Shown: positions 38,918 through 46,758 of the stretch, in pieces
Layout of the letters: each line of letters begins with the position of its first letter
Numbering within the stretch: position 1 is the stretch's first letter
From: Erwinia aphidicola
GTDB lineage: Bacteria > Pseudomonadota > Gammaproteobacteria > Enterobacterales > Enterobacteriaceae
Assembly: GCF_014773485.1 (NCBI RefSeq)
Contig: NZ_JACXBP010000001.1
Location: 248,001-312,000, forward strand
Direction: 5' to 3'
Length of the DNA stretch: 64,000 nt
Made by a program: the position numbers and the translations under genes
The notes under the pieces: generated by a model
What the model was told of the DNA's origin: nothing
The model's database searches: none
Seen by the model: only the letters and a program-made list of their open reading frames with translations

Positions 38918-41900
38918 TTACGCCGCCGCGTTTTCCAGCATCTTATCCATAAACTCCCGCACCCAAACCATACGCACTTTGCGCTCGCCAAGGTCGCGCA
39001 TAAACTTAATGCGCGTCGGGCCGTCCAGCCGCCATTGCTGCGGATCTTTCTGCAACAGGCCAATCAGCCAGGCCGGGTCGACCTTATTTTTCTCGGCGAA
39101 CTCAACGAAGCCGCCTTTCTCGCTGGCTTCAACCTTACGCACGCCCAGCTTCTTCGCCACCAGACGCAGCCCGGCGATATCCAGCAGGTTACGCGCTGCA
39201 TCCGGCAGCAGGCCAAAGCGGTCGATCAGCTCAACCTTGAGGTCATCCAGCTCGCCGGACTCCTGCGCGCTGGCAATGCGCTTATAGAAGGAGAGGCGGG
39301 TATTAACATCCGGGATAAAATCATCCGGCAGCAGCGCAGGCATGCGCAGCTCGATCTCCGTCTGGCTGTTGGTGAGATCCTCCAGCGAGGGTTCACGGCC
39401 CTCCTTCAGCGCATCAACGGCATTTTCCAGCAGCTCCATATACAGCGAGAAGCCGATCGTCTCCATCTGGCCGCTCTGACCTTCTCCCAGCAGCTCACCG
39501 GCACCACGGATTTCCAGATCGTGCGTTGCCAGCGCGAAGCCCGCGCCCAAATCTTCCAGCGAAGCCAGAGCCTCCAGGCGTTTGTGCGCGTCGGTGGTCA
39601 TCGCTTTCGGGTGTGGCGTCAACAGCCAGGCGTAGGCCTGGTGGTGAGAACGGCCCACGCGGCCACGCAGCTGGTGAAGCTGCGCCAGACCAAAGTGATC
39701 GGCACGTTCGATAATAATGGTATTCGCGGTCGGGATATCGATGCCGGTTTCGATGATGGTAGTACACACCAGCACGTTAAACCGCTGGTGGTGGAAATCG
39801 TTCATCACCCGTTCCAGCTCGCGCTCGCGCATCTGACCATGGCCGATAGCGACACGCGCTTCAGGCACCAGTGCGGAGAGACGCTGTGCGGCCTTCTCGA
39901 TATTTTCGACGTCGTTGTAGAGGTAATAAACCTGGCCGCCGCGCAGCACTTCACGCAGGATCGCCTCGCGCACCACCAGCTCATCGTACTGGCGCACAAA
40001 GGTTTTTACCGCCAGGCGGCGGGCCGGTGGCGTGGCAATAATCGACAGATCGCGCATCCCACTCATCGCCATATTCAGCGTGCGTGGGATCGGCGTGGCG
40101 GTCAGCGTCAGAATATCCACATCGGCACGCATCGCTTTGATGCGCTCTTTATGCCGTACGCCGAAGCGGTGCTCTTCATCGACAATCAGCAGGCCGAGAT
40201 CGCGCCATTTGATCTCACTCTGCAACAGCTTGTGTGTGCCGATCAGGATATCAACCTTGCCTTCCTGCGCCTCGCTCAGCACCTGCACCTGCTCTTTGGC
40301 GGTACGGAATCGGGACAGCATCTCAATGCGCACCGGCCAGTTGGCGAAGCGGTCGCGGAAGTTATCGTAATGCTGCTGGGCCAGCAGGGTGGTCGGCACC
40401 AGCACCGCCACCTGCTTGTGGTTTTCCACCGCGAGGAAGGCGGCACGCATTGCCACTTCGGTTTTACCAAAGCCCACGTCGCCACACACCAGGCGGTCCA
40501 TCGCCAGCGGCTGGCACATATCGCTCAGCACGGCATTAATAGCAGCGGACTGGTCAGGGGTGGTTTCGAACGGGAAGCTCTCGCAAAACAGCTGATACTG
40601 TTCCCGGTCATGCTTAAAGGCAAAGCCGGTTTTGGCGGCACGCTGGGCATAGATATCCAGCAGTTCGGCGGCCACATCGCGCACTTTTTCTGCCGCTTTC
40701 TGGCGCGCGCGCGACCAGGCATCGCTGCCCAGCTTGTGCAGCGGCGCGTTCTCTTCGGCACCGCCCGCGTAGCGGCTGATCAGATGCAGAGACGACACCG
40801 GCACATACAGCTTGGCATCGCCGGCATACGCCAGCATCAGATACTCCGCCTGGATACCGCCGGTTTCCAGCGTGGTCAGGCCGATATAGCGCCCGACGCC
40901 GTGCTCGAGATGCACCACCGGCTGGCCCGGATGCAGTTCCGCGAGGTTGCGGATCAGCACGTCCGGGTTGATGGTGCGGCGGCTGTCCTGGCGACGACGG
41001 CTAACGCGCTCGCCCAGCAGATCGCTTTCGCAGATCAGCGCGCGGTTACGCAGGCCGTCGATAAAACCGTGTTCGCTGGCGCCGATCAGCAGATAGTGGC
41101 CTGGCGCCTGCGCATCCGGCAGCGAGTGGATCGCCGTCGGCTTCAGCTTGATGCGCGCCAGCAGCTCCTGCAATGCTTCGCGGCGGCCTTCGCTCTCTAC
41201 CGAGAACACCACCGGGCCGCTGAAACTCTCCAGAAAACGGCGCAGGGCATCAAGCGGTGCTTTGGCCTGCGCCTGCACCGCCAGATCGGGCAGCGTTTCA
41301 TAATGCAGATTGGTATTGGCGGCTTTATCGGCCAGCAGTTCGGTTTTCAGCTGCACGCGCGGCCACTGCTTCAGTTCGCCGAACAGTTCATCACTGCGCA
41401 GCCACAGGGTTGGCGGCGGCAGCAGCGGACGCATTGGGTCGACGCGGCGGTTCTCATAGCGGGCGTTAACATCCTGCCAGAAACGTTCGGCACTGGCTTC
41501 CAGGTCGCCGGAAATGATCAGCAGCGTATTGGCCGGCAGATAGCTGAATAACGGCTGCAGCGGCTGCTCGAAGAACAGCGGCTGCCAGTATTCAATCCCG
41601 GCGGGCAGGGTGCCTTTGCTCACCTGCTGATAGATATGCTCGGCTTCACGACGCACGTCAAAATGTTCGCGCCACTGGGTGCGGAACAGCTCAATCGCGG
41701 CTTTATCGGTCGGGAACTCGTGCGCGGGCAGCAGATTAATCGCTGCGACCTCTTCCTGAGTGCGCTGGCTGTCGACGTCAAACAGCCGCAGGCTGTCGAT
41801 TTCATCATCGAAAAAGTCAATACGGTAAGGGCGGTCGCTGCCCATCGGGTAAAGGTCAAGCAGTGCGCCACGGGTGGCAAACTCACCGTGTTCCATCACC

Positions 41901-42364
41901 TGATCCACGCTGCGATAGCCCGCCTGTTCCAGCTGGGCGCGCAGCTTGTCGCGCGACAGCTTTTGCCCTTTTTGCATCACCAGCGCATGGCCGTGCAGGA
42001 AGCTGTGCGGGCAGACGCGCTGCATCAGCGTGTTAACCGGCAGGATCAGCACGCCGCGCTCAAGCGTCGGCAGTTGATACAGGGTGGAGAGTCGCGAGGA
42101 GATAATTTCCTGATGCGGCGAAAAACTGTCAAAAGGCAGCGTTTCCCAGTCCGCCAGCGCCATCACCGGCTGGTCGGTAAACTGTTTAATTTCATCCTGC
42201 AGGCGCAGTGCATTCTGCATATCCGGTGCAATCAATACCACCGGGCCTTGATGACGTTCAACCATTTCGGCACATTCAACGGCACAGGCTGCACCGGTTA
42301 ATTGCCCCAGCTGGCGCTGGTCGCCTGCTCTGGTCGGCAGGTCGTAGCGGTAGAGTTCTGGCAT
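38918..42364 (-). CDS. mfd: Transcription-repair coupling factor Mfd
   Basis: 1148 residues, full length. Displaces RNA polymerase stalled at DNA damage and recruits UvrA. N-terminal UvrB-like homology module, RNA-polymerase interaction domain (VVHLEHGVGRYIGL), helicase motor with Walker A GDVGFGKTE, DEEH box (IVDEEHRFGVRHKERIK), TATPIPRTL and QLRGRVGRS, and the autoinhibitory C-terminal TRCF domain. In E. coli mfd is followed by the lol genes on the other side; here the upstream neighbours differ. Confidence 0.98.
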   Translation of the reverse strand: MPELYRYDLPTRAGDQRQLGQLTGAACAVECAEMVERHQGPVVLIAPDMQNALRLQDEIKQFTDQPVMALADWETLPFDSFSPHQEIISSRLSTLYQLPTLERGVLILPVNTLMQRVCPHSFLHGHALVMQKGQKLSRDKLRAQLEQAGYRSVDQVMEHGEFATRGALLDLYPMGSDRPYRIDFFDDEIDSLRLFDVDSQRTQEEVAAINLLPAHEFPTDKAAIELFRTQWREHFDVRREAEHIYQQVSKGTLPAGIEYWQPLFFEQPLQPLFSYLPANTLLIISGDLEASAERFWQDVNARYENRRVDPMRPLLPPPTLWLRSDELFGELKQWPRVQLKTELLADKAANTNLHYETLPDLAVQAQAKAPLDALRRFLESFSGPVVFSVESEGRREALQELLARIKLKPTAIHSLPDAQAPGHYLLIGASEHGFIDGLRNRALICESDLLGERVSRRRQDSRRTINPDVLIRNLAELHPGQPVVHLEHGVGRYIGLTTLETGGIQAEYLMLAYAGDAKLYVPVSSLHLISRYAGGAEENAPLHKLGSDAWSRARQKAAEKVRDVAAELLDIYAQRAAKTGFAFKHDREQYQLFCESFPFETTPDQSAAINAVLSDMCQPLAMDRLVCGDVGFGKTEVAMRAAFLAVENHKQVAVLVPTTLLAQQHYDNFRDRFANWPVRIEMLSRFRTAKEQVQVLSEAQEGKVDILIGTHKLLQSEIKWRDLGLLIVDEEHRFGVRHKERIKAMRADVDILTLTATPIPRTLNMAMSGMRDLSIIATPPARRLAVKTFVRQYDELVVREAILREVLRGGQVYYLYNDVENIEKAAQRLSALVPEARVAIGHGQMRERELERVMNDFHHQRFNVLVCTTIIETGIDIPTANTIIIERADHFGLAQLHQLRGRVGRSHHQAYAWLLTPHPKAMTTDAHKRLEALASLEDLGAGFALATHDLEIRGAGELLGEGQSGQMETIGFSLYMELLENAVDALKEGREPSLEDLTNSQTEIELRMPALLPDDFIPDVNTRLSFYKRIASAQESGELDDLKVELIDRFGLLPDAARNLLDIAGLRLVAKKLGVRKVEASEKGGFVEFAEKNKVDPAWLIGLLQKDPQQWRLDGPTRIKFMRDLGERKVRMVWVREFMDKMLENAAA

Positions 42365-42481
42365 AATCAGTTAGACGGTCTCTTGGCAAAGGGGAGATCG
42401 GAAAACCGCTGTGGTGCCGGGCGGTCCCGATTCAGCTACGCGGAGTATACCTTGATTTTAGCGGCAGTTGGGCATCCTGGC

Positions 42482-42691
42482 CTATTTTGGTGACTGCTGC
42501 GTATAGTGCATGCGCGGGCGGTCAATATTCGCCCAGATCAGCTCATTTTCACCATGATAGCTATGGTTGCCATCGTCCCACTTGACGTAGTAACCGGCGG
42601 GCTGGTCACCCTGTTCAAAAACATTCAGCACCACGCCTTTAATCTGTCCGGTTTTATGGCGCACGATACTGCCTTGTGGATATCTGGACAT
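42482..42691 (-). CDS. Small unknown basic protein, possibly KOW/SH3-like
   Basis: 69 residues (MSRYPQGSIVRHKTGQIKGV...). I do not recognise the family with certainty. The pattern of short beta strands around GSIVRHKTGQIKGVVLNVF and GYYVKWDDGNHSYHGENEL resembles small SH3/KOW-like folds. Start supported by GGGGG 6 bases upstream. No close partner: mfd is downstream at 118 bases, gpgS ends 110 bases upstream. Confidence 0.7.
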   Translation of the reverse strand: MSRYPQGSIVRHKTGQIKGVVLNVFEQGDQPAGYYVKWDDGNHSYHGENELIWANIDRPRMHYTQQSPK

Positions 42692-42801
42692 CGTTAACCC
42701 CCGCAGATACCGCCAGTAATGGATGCCACCATAGTCGCAGGGTTAACCATCGGTCATTGTCATTGAGATCAAAAAACCGACAATTAACCCCGTAATTTTG
42801 T

Positions 42802-44022
42802 TCAGACGTCACCGGTATTATCATCCTCAACGGCCTGATAGATACGCTGCAGGATATCCGGGAAGGCTGACTGTACGCGGCTCCAGCTGGGGATAAAGGG
42901 TTTCTCATTCGGGCGTTCAATAAACGACTGCCCGGCGTCGAGAATGGCCTGAGTAAACATCTCCACGGCGGCTTCCTCCGCATGCTGGTCGAACTTCAGG
43001 CCATTCATCGTCGCTTCATGGTTATAGATCTCCATCATATCCAGCGCGTTACGATAGTAGGTGGCTTTCAGCACGCGGAAGGAGTCGCTGGTAATATTAA
43101 CGCCCATGGTGGCCATTTTACGCAGCAGCGACTGCACAATGTCGTTACTCATGCGCTTCAGTCCCCCGGTGCCGTCCTCTTCGGCCAGCGGCTGATGCTT
43201 ATGGTCGTAGTTATCGGCAATCTCCACCTGGCAACTCTGCCGCGTGGTGTAGTTGCGATAGATCTCGGACAGCACGCCAATCTCCAACCCCCAGTCGCCG
43301 GGAATTTTAATGCCGTTCAGTACATGGGTGCGCATGGCGAACTCGCCGGAGAGCGGGTAGCGGAAGCTGGAGAGATAGTCGAGATACTCCGAATGGCCGT
43401 ACACCTTTTGCAGCGAGCGCAGCAGTGGGCCAACCAGCAGGCGGCCAACGCGGCCATTCAGCTTGCCATCCGCGACGCGGGCATAGAATCCTTTGCAGAA
43501 CTCATACTGGAAGCTGGGGTTCGCCAGCGGGTAGAGCAGGCGGGCCAGCATGCCGCGCTCATAGGTGACGATATCGCAATCGTGCAGCGCCACGCAGGCA
43601 GTTTTATCGGAAGCAAGGGTGTAGCCGGTGCAGAACCAGACGTTACGCCCTTTACCCGGCTGCGCAGGGGAAAGCCCCTCTTTATCCAGTTCGGCATCCA
43701 GCGCTTTCAGGCGCGGGCCGTCGTTCCACAAAATACGATGGCGCTGAGGCAGGCGCGAAAAGAACTCGCGGGCATGCAGAAACTGATCGCGGTCGGCGCG
43801 ATCCAGCCCAATCACGATCTCGGCCAGGTAAGGGACTTTCGCCAGCTCATCGACGATATGGCTGAGGGCCGGACCTTCCAGTTCCGAATAAAGGGAAGGG
43901 AGGATCAGCCCCATTTTGCGCTTGCGTGAGAAGCGCGTAAGCTCTTTTTCCAGCTCCTCCACGCTGCGCCCCGTCAGGTTATGAAAGTTAGTAATGACGC
44001 CGTTCTGGTAAAAATCGCTCAT
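42802..44022 (-). CDS. Glucosyl-3-phosphoglycerate synthase-like glycosyltransferase (GT81)
   Basis: 406 residues. Retaining GT-A glycosyltransferase resembling GpgS: KRKMGLILPSLYSELEGPAL, a DxD-type ALHDCDIVTYER, and the conserved GDWGLEIGVLSEIYRN with a later metal-ligand region (DNYDHKHQPLAEEDG). It would transfer glucose from a nucleotide sugar to 3-phosphoglycerate. The phosphatase gene 178 bases upstream fits the second step, giving glucosylglycerate, a compatible solute used in salt or nitrogen stress. A mannosyl donor cannot be excluded from sequence alone. Confidence 0.75.
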   Translation of the reverse strand: MSDFYQNGVITNFHNLTGRSVEELEKELTRFSRKRKMGLILPSLYSELEGPALSHIVDELAKVPYLAEIVIGLDRADRDQFLHAREFFSRLPQRHRILWNDGPRLKALDAELDKEGLSPAQPGKGRNVWFCTGYTLASDKTACVALHDCDIVTYERGMLARLLYPLANPSFQYEFCKGFYARVADGKLNGRVGRLLVGPLLRSLQKVYGHSEYLDYLSSFRYPLSGEFAMRTHVLNGIKIPGDWGLEIGVLSEIYRNYTTRQSCQVEIADNYDHKHQPLAEEDGTGGLKRMSNDIVQSLLRKMATMGVNITSDSFRVLKATYYRNALDMMEIYNHEATMNGLKFDQHAEEAAVEMFTQAILDAGQSFIERPNEKPFIPSWSRVQSAFPDILQRIYQAVEDDNTGDV

Positions 44023-44059
44023 CGCTTACCTCGTAATGGTGACCTCAGCTTACTGAGTG

Positions 44060-44200
<141 letters not shown>

Positions 44201-44208
<8 letters not shown>

Positions 44209-45001
44209 AAAAATGCTCAAGCCCTTCGCACCAGCCTTCCGGGCCAAAATGTTCGGTGTGATAAATAGAGTGCTTATCCTGACGCTGCAAAATAACCGGA
44301 TTTTTACTGTAGCCCTTAATCACCACCGCATAATCGACGGCATCCAGCATCTCCGCATCGTTAGGGCCGTCCCCCAGGCCAATGGTGAGCGGTGGCCCCG
44401 CCGGGTGAGGGTAGTGCTGGAGCAACCAGCGCAGCGCCGCGCCTTTACCACATCCACTGCGCACCACGGACCAGAAGCGCCCGCCCTGGATCAGGGTGAG
44501 ATCCTGCTGCGCCAGATGCTGGCGGAACTCGGTGAAACGCTCCTCGCTGTCGCGCCAGATAAGGCTTTCCGAGGCCTCGCGCTGGCGTGCTAAAGCCGCC
44601 TGATGCGGGGCCAGCCCGGTCCAGTCGGAGACCTCCTTTTCACTGACTTCGGCAAAGCCGATGAACCTGAAGCCGTGCTGCTGTTTCAGGCGCTGCAGCG
44701 TGCGGCACAGCGTGGCGTAATCGGTGCCGCCCGACTCCCTGAAAGGGCCAGCGCCGCTGCCGTCATCCCACTGCACCAGCGCGCCATTTTCAGCTATAAA
44801 CGGCGCGCCGGCGATCCCCAGCTGATCTTGCAGCGGGACGATCTCCGCTGCAGTCTTACTGGAGCAGATAACCAGCGGGATGTGCTGCGCATGCAGGCGT
44901 GCCAGCCAGGGTTCGGCGGGTTGCCAGCTATAGGTATGGTGGTCCAGTAGCGAACCGTCGAGATCGGTGATAATCATCACCGGGTCCTGCAACGTCGGCA
45001 T
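44201..45001 (-). CDS. HAD-IIB phosphatase, YedP/MpgP family (glucosyl/mannosyl-3-phosphoglycerate phosphatase)
   Basis: 266 residues from the ATG at 45001 (MPTLQDPVMIITDLDGSLLD) with GAGG 8 bases upstream; E. coli YedP (MpgP) aligns throughout. HAD motifs: DLDGSLLDHHTYSW, SSKT, and GDGPNDAEMLDAVDYAVV. It should dephosphorylate the product of the adjacent synthase. In E. coli K-12 yedP is an orphan without a synthase, so this locus looks like the complete pathway. Probably co-transcribed with the synthase across the 178-base gap. Confidence 0.82.
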
Positions 45002-45194
45002 TGGCAATACCTCATAAGTGACGGTGAGCATTGAGTATAGTCCAGAGTTTCACAGGCGCGGGGAGGGCGTAAAGCGCTCGATAGCGGTTCGGCAACTCCA
45101 GGAATTATCTTAAAAGCGAGTAAGAAAAGTGACGGGAGTGACAGTCGCGGGCGGTGCGAAAGATCAGCAGTGGCGCAGGCTGTAGCCGAGAAGC

Positions 45195-45221
45195 TTGTAC
45201 AGGCTGTGGATTTTTGTACAA
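45195..45221. promoter_or_regulatory. TTGTACA inverted repeat, possible operator
   Basis: TTGTACA (45195-45201) and TGTACAA (45215-45221) are exact reverse complements separated by 13 bases, 20 bases upstream of the candidate small-RNA promoter and about 190 bases upstream of the phosphatase start. The binding protein is unknown. Confidence 0.35.
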
Positions 45222-45240
45222 ATTAAACGGAAGTTAGGAG

Positions 45241-45268
45241 TTGTCTTAGCCAGACAATGCGTTACTCT
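45241..45268 (+). promoter_or_regulatory. Sigma-70 promoter of the DsrA-like RNA candidate
   Basis: TTGTCT (45241-45246), 16 bases, TACTCT (45263-45268). The expected start at about 45275 gives an ~80-base transcript ending at the terminator at 45325-45354. Confidence 0.5.
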
Positions 45269-45274
45269 ATTGAC

Positions 45275-45354
45275 GTCAATGAATTACCCAAGTAACGAAT
45301 TCATTTCCTGTGAGAATACTTTATCCCGGCCAGTCACTGGCTGGGATTTTTTTT
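45275..45354 (+). ncRNA. Candidate DsrA-like small regulatory RNA
   Basis: About 80 bases. 5' hairpin AATGAATT / AATTCATT (8 bp) with the loop ACCCAAGTAACG, an A/T-rich single-stranded linker (TTCCTGTGAGAATACTTTA), and an intrinsic terminator (CCCGGCCAG / CTGGCTGGG followed by A and eight T's). The segment GTAACGAATT is complementary to the rpoS-leader sequence AATTCGTTAC that DsrA and RprA bind in E. coli. Its position beside dsrB matches dsrA in E. coli. Sequence similarity to DsrA itself is limited to short blocks, so the identity is inference. Confidence 0.5.
45325..45354 (+). terminator. Intrinsic terminator of the DsrA-like RNA candidate
   Basis: CCCGGCCAG, TCA, CTGGCTGGG (one G-T pair), A, then eight T's. 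No protein gene ends upstream on this strand. Confidence 0.85.
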
Positions 45355-45375
45355 GCTCAGGCAGAAATCGCAGGC

Positions 45376-45401
45376 AAAAAAAAAGCCCGCGCTGCGCGGG
45401 C
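45376..45401 (-). terminator. Orphan minus-strand intrinsic terminator
   Basis: On the minus strand GCCCGCGCAGCGCGGGC is followed by nine T's. The nearest upstream minus-strand gene is more than 6 kb away (51509), so it must serve a short local transcript. Confidence 0.85.
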
Positions 45402-45530
45402 AAAATCCTTGTTACTTTTGGTAGGCGGTCTCCACCCACGCTAACATCCAGGGGTGGAGACAGCCTTTCTGCGCCTTTGGGGTTGGTGCAGTGAGAAGAT
45501 TCTAAGATTAAACCCTGTCAGGAGTCTCAC
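45376..45530 (-). ncRNA. Candidate second small RNA, minus strand
   Basis: Upstream of the orphan terminator the minus-strand transcript would contain a strong hairpin, GTCTCCACCC / GGGTGGAGAC (45428-45437 and 45452-45461) extended by GGC/GCC. A plausible -10 (TAGAAT, minus strand near 45507) exists without a good -35. I recognise no known RNA. The 5' end given is a guess. Confidence 0.35.
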
Positions 45531-45619
45531 CGCGAAACGTAAAGAAAGCGAAAAAGTGAGACAACAGAAGACTTTACGCAGCTTTACGCGCTTACGACGC
45601 GATGATTTTTTTGGCTAGC

Positions 45620-45625
45620 TATAAT
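45620..45625 (+). promoter_or_regulatory. -10 element of the Pmp3-like gene
   Basis: TATAAT preceded by GC (GCTATAAT), with no good -35 hexamer at the right distance. This form suits stationary-phase (sigma-S) recognition; inference only. 45 bases upstream of the gene start. Confidence 0.45.
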
Positions 45626-45669
45626 GATCAACGGGTTAACCCCTGACAAAAACAGAAAACGGAGAGTGT

Positions 45670-45828
45670 ATGGACTTTTTACGCATTGTGATTGCGATTC
45701 TTTTACCCCCACTGGGCGTGTTTATGCAGGTTGGTTTTGGCGGAGCATTCTGGCTGAATATCCTGCTGACGCTGTGCGGCTACATCCCCGGTATCATCCA
45801 CGCGGTGTGGGTGATTGCACGTCGCTAA
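45670..45828 (+). CDS. Pmp3/YqaE-family small membrane protein
   Basis: 52 residues (MDFLRIVIAILLPPLGVFMQ ... IIHAVWVIARR). Two hydrophobic helices with the family signature LPPLGVF and NILLTLCGYIPGIIHA. Pmp3 proteins affect membrane potential and are induced by salt and stationary phase. GGAGAG precedes the ATG. Placed between the small-RNA candidates and dsrB; the neighbours also suggest stress physiology. Confidence 0.88.
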   Translation: MDFLRIVIAILLPPLGVFMQVGFGGAFWLNILLTLCGYIPGIIHAVWVIARR

Positions 45829-45894
45829 CTGACCAGACTGCTGCGCGCCATAAAATACTCGGTTAAACTGAAGCAAATCAGGCTTGGAGAGACC

Positions 45895-46083
45895 ATGAAA
45901 GTTAATGAGCGCGTAACGGTAAAAACTGACGGCGGACCACGCCGTCAGGGGACGGTTCTGGCAGTGGAGGAGTTTAGCGAAGGCACCATGTTCCTGGTGG
46001 CGCTGGAGGATTATCCACTGGGGATCTGGTTCTTTAATGAATCCGGCCACGAAGACGGCATTTTCGTCGAACCGCACCCGTAA
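45895..46083 (+). CDS. dsrB: DsrB protein
   Basis: 62 residues, the length of E. coli DsrB and nearly the same sequence ([20 protein letters not shown], then [17 protein letters not shown]). Function unknown; named for lying next to the dsrA RNA gene. GGAGAG ribosome site. Two hairpins without T-runs follow (46092-46111 and 46117-46134). Confidence 0.93.
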   Translation: MKVNERVTVKTDGGPRRQGTVLAVEEFSEGTMFLVALEDYPLGIWFFNESGHEDGIFVEPHP

Positions 46084-46287
46084 CCAAAGAGGTGACAGTC
46101 ATCGCTGTCACGTCGTGGCGAGGCACGCCTCGCCCGCTTCAGGCCAGCCCTGAATGTGCCGGCACAAAATTTCCTCGCCCGCCCGCAATTCCCCACAAAA
46201 CGCCGTACCGACCCTTATCAACCCAAAAACTCTCGCCAGCATTGGCCTTACACTGTTTTAAACCGCCAAAAACAGTCAGGGATCCCT

Positions 46288-46758
46288 ATGCTAATGCCGC
46301 TTGTGCCTGCCGTTGCCGAATGGCAGCGCGATGACTACCTGTTAAGCAGCGACCCGCAAAAAATCGATATCGCCTGGGTCCACCACCACATCTCCGAACA
46401 CAGCTACTGGGCGCAGGGGCAAACGCTGGAAATGACCGAGCGCTCCCTCGCGGCCTCAATGCCTTTCGGCATCTATTACCAGCAGCAGCAGGTAGGTTTT
46501 GGCCGCCTGATCACCGACTACAGCCGCTTTGCCTATCTCAGCGACGTGATGATCGACGAAGCGCACCGTGGTAAAGGCTTAGGGCGCTGGTTTGCCGCCG
46601 CAATTGTCCATCACCCTGAACTGAAAACCATCAAACGCTGGATGCTGGCGACCGATGACGCGCACGACGTATACCGTCGGGCGGGCTGGAAGCCGGTGGC
46701 ACAGCCGCAGCGCTTGATGGAATTTATTCCTACCCCACCAGAGGATCGCACTCCATGA
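46288..46758 (+). CDS. GNAT-family N-acetyltransferase
   Basis: 156 residues from the ATG at 46288 (MLMPLVPAVAEWQRDDYLLS), supported by AGGG 6 bases upstream; a longer frame starting at 46156 is not. Acetyl-CoA site visible as LSDVMIDEAHRGKGLGRWF, plus WMLATDDAHDVYRRAGW. Substrate unknown. Its stop overlaps the hyuA start (ATGA), so it belongs to the hydantoinase operon. Confidence 0.85.
   Translation: MLMPLVPAVAEWQRDDYLLSSDPQKIDIAWVHHHISEHSYWAQGQTLEMTERSLAASMPFGIYYQQQQVGFGRLITDYSRFAYLSDVMIDEAHRGKGLGRWFAAAIVHHPELKTIKRWMLATDDAHDVYRRAGWKPVAQPQRLMEFIPTPPEDRTP

Noticed and set aside
39035-41551. Open frame of 838 codons on the plus strand opposite mfd
   Set aside because: Exact antisense of a fully conserved mfd; its composition is that of a GC-rich shadow frame with no recognisable domains.
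42982-43929. 315-codon plus-strand frame opposite the GT81-like gene
   Set aside because: Shadow of a gene with clear glycosyltransferase motifs.
45195-45494. 99-codon frame across the small-RNA region
   Set aside because: It crosses two strong terminators and a hairpin on both strands; non-coding interpretation fits better.
46092-46134. Two hairpins after dsrB considered as terminators
   Set aside because: Both lack a T-run; mentioned under dsrB but not called as terminators.
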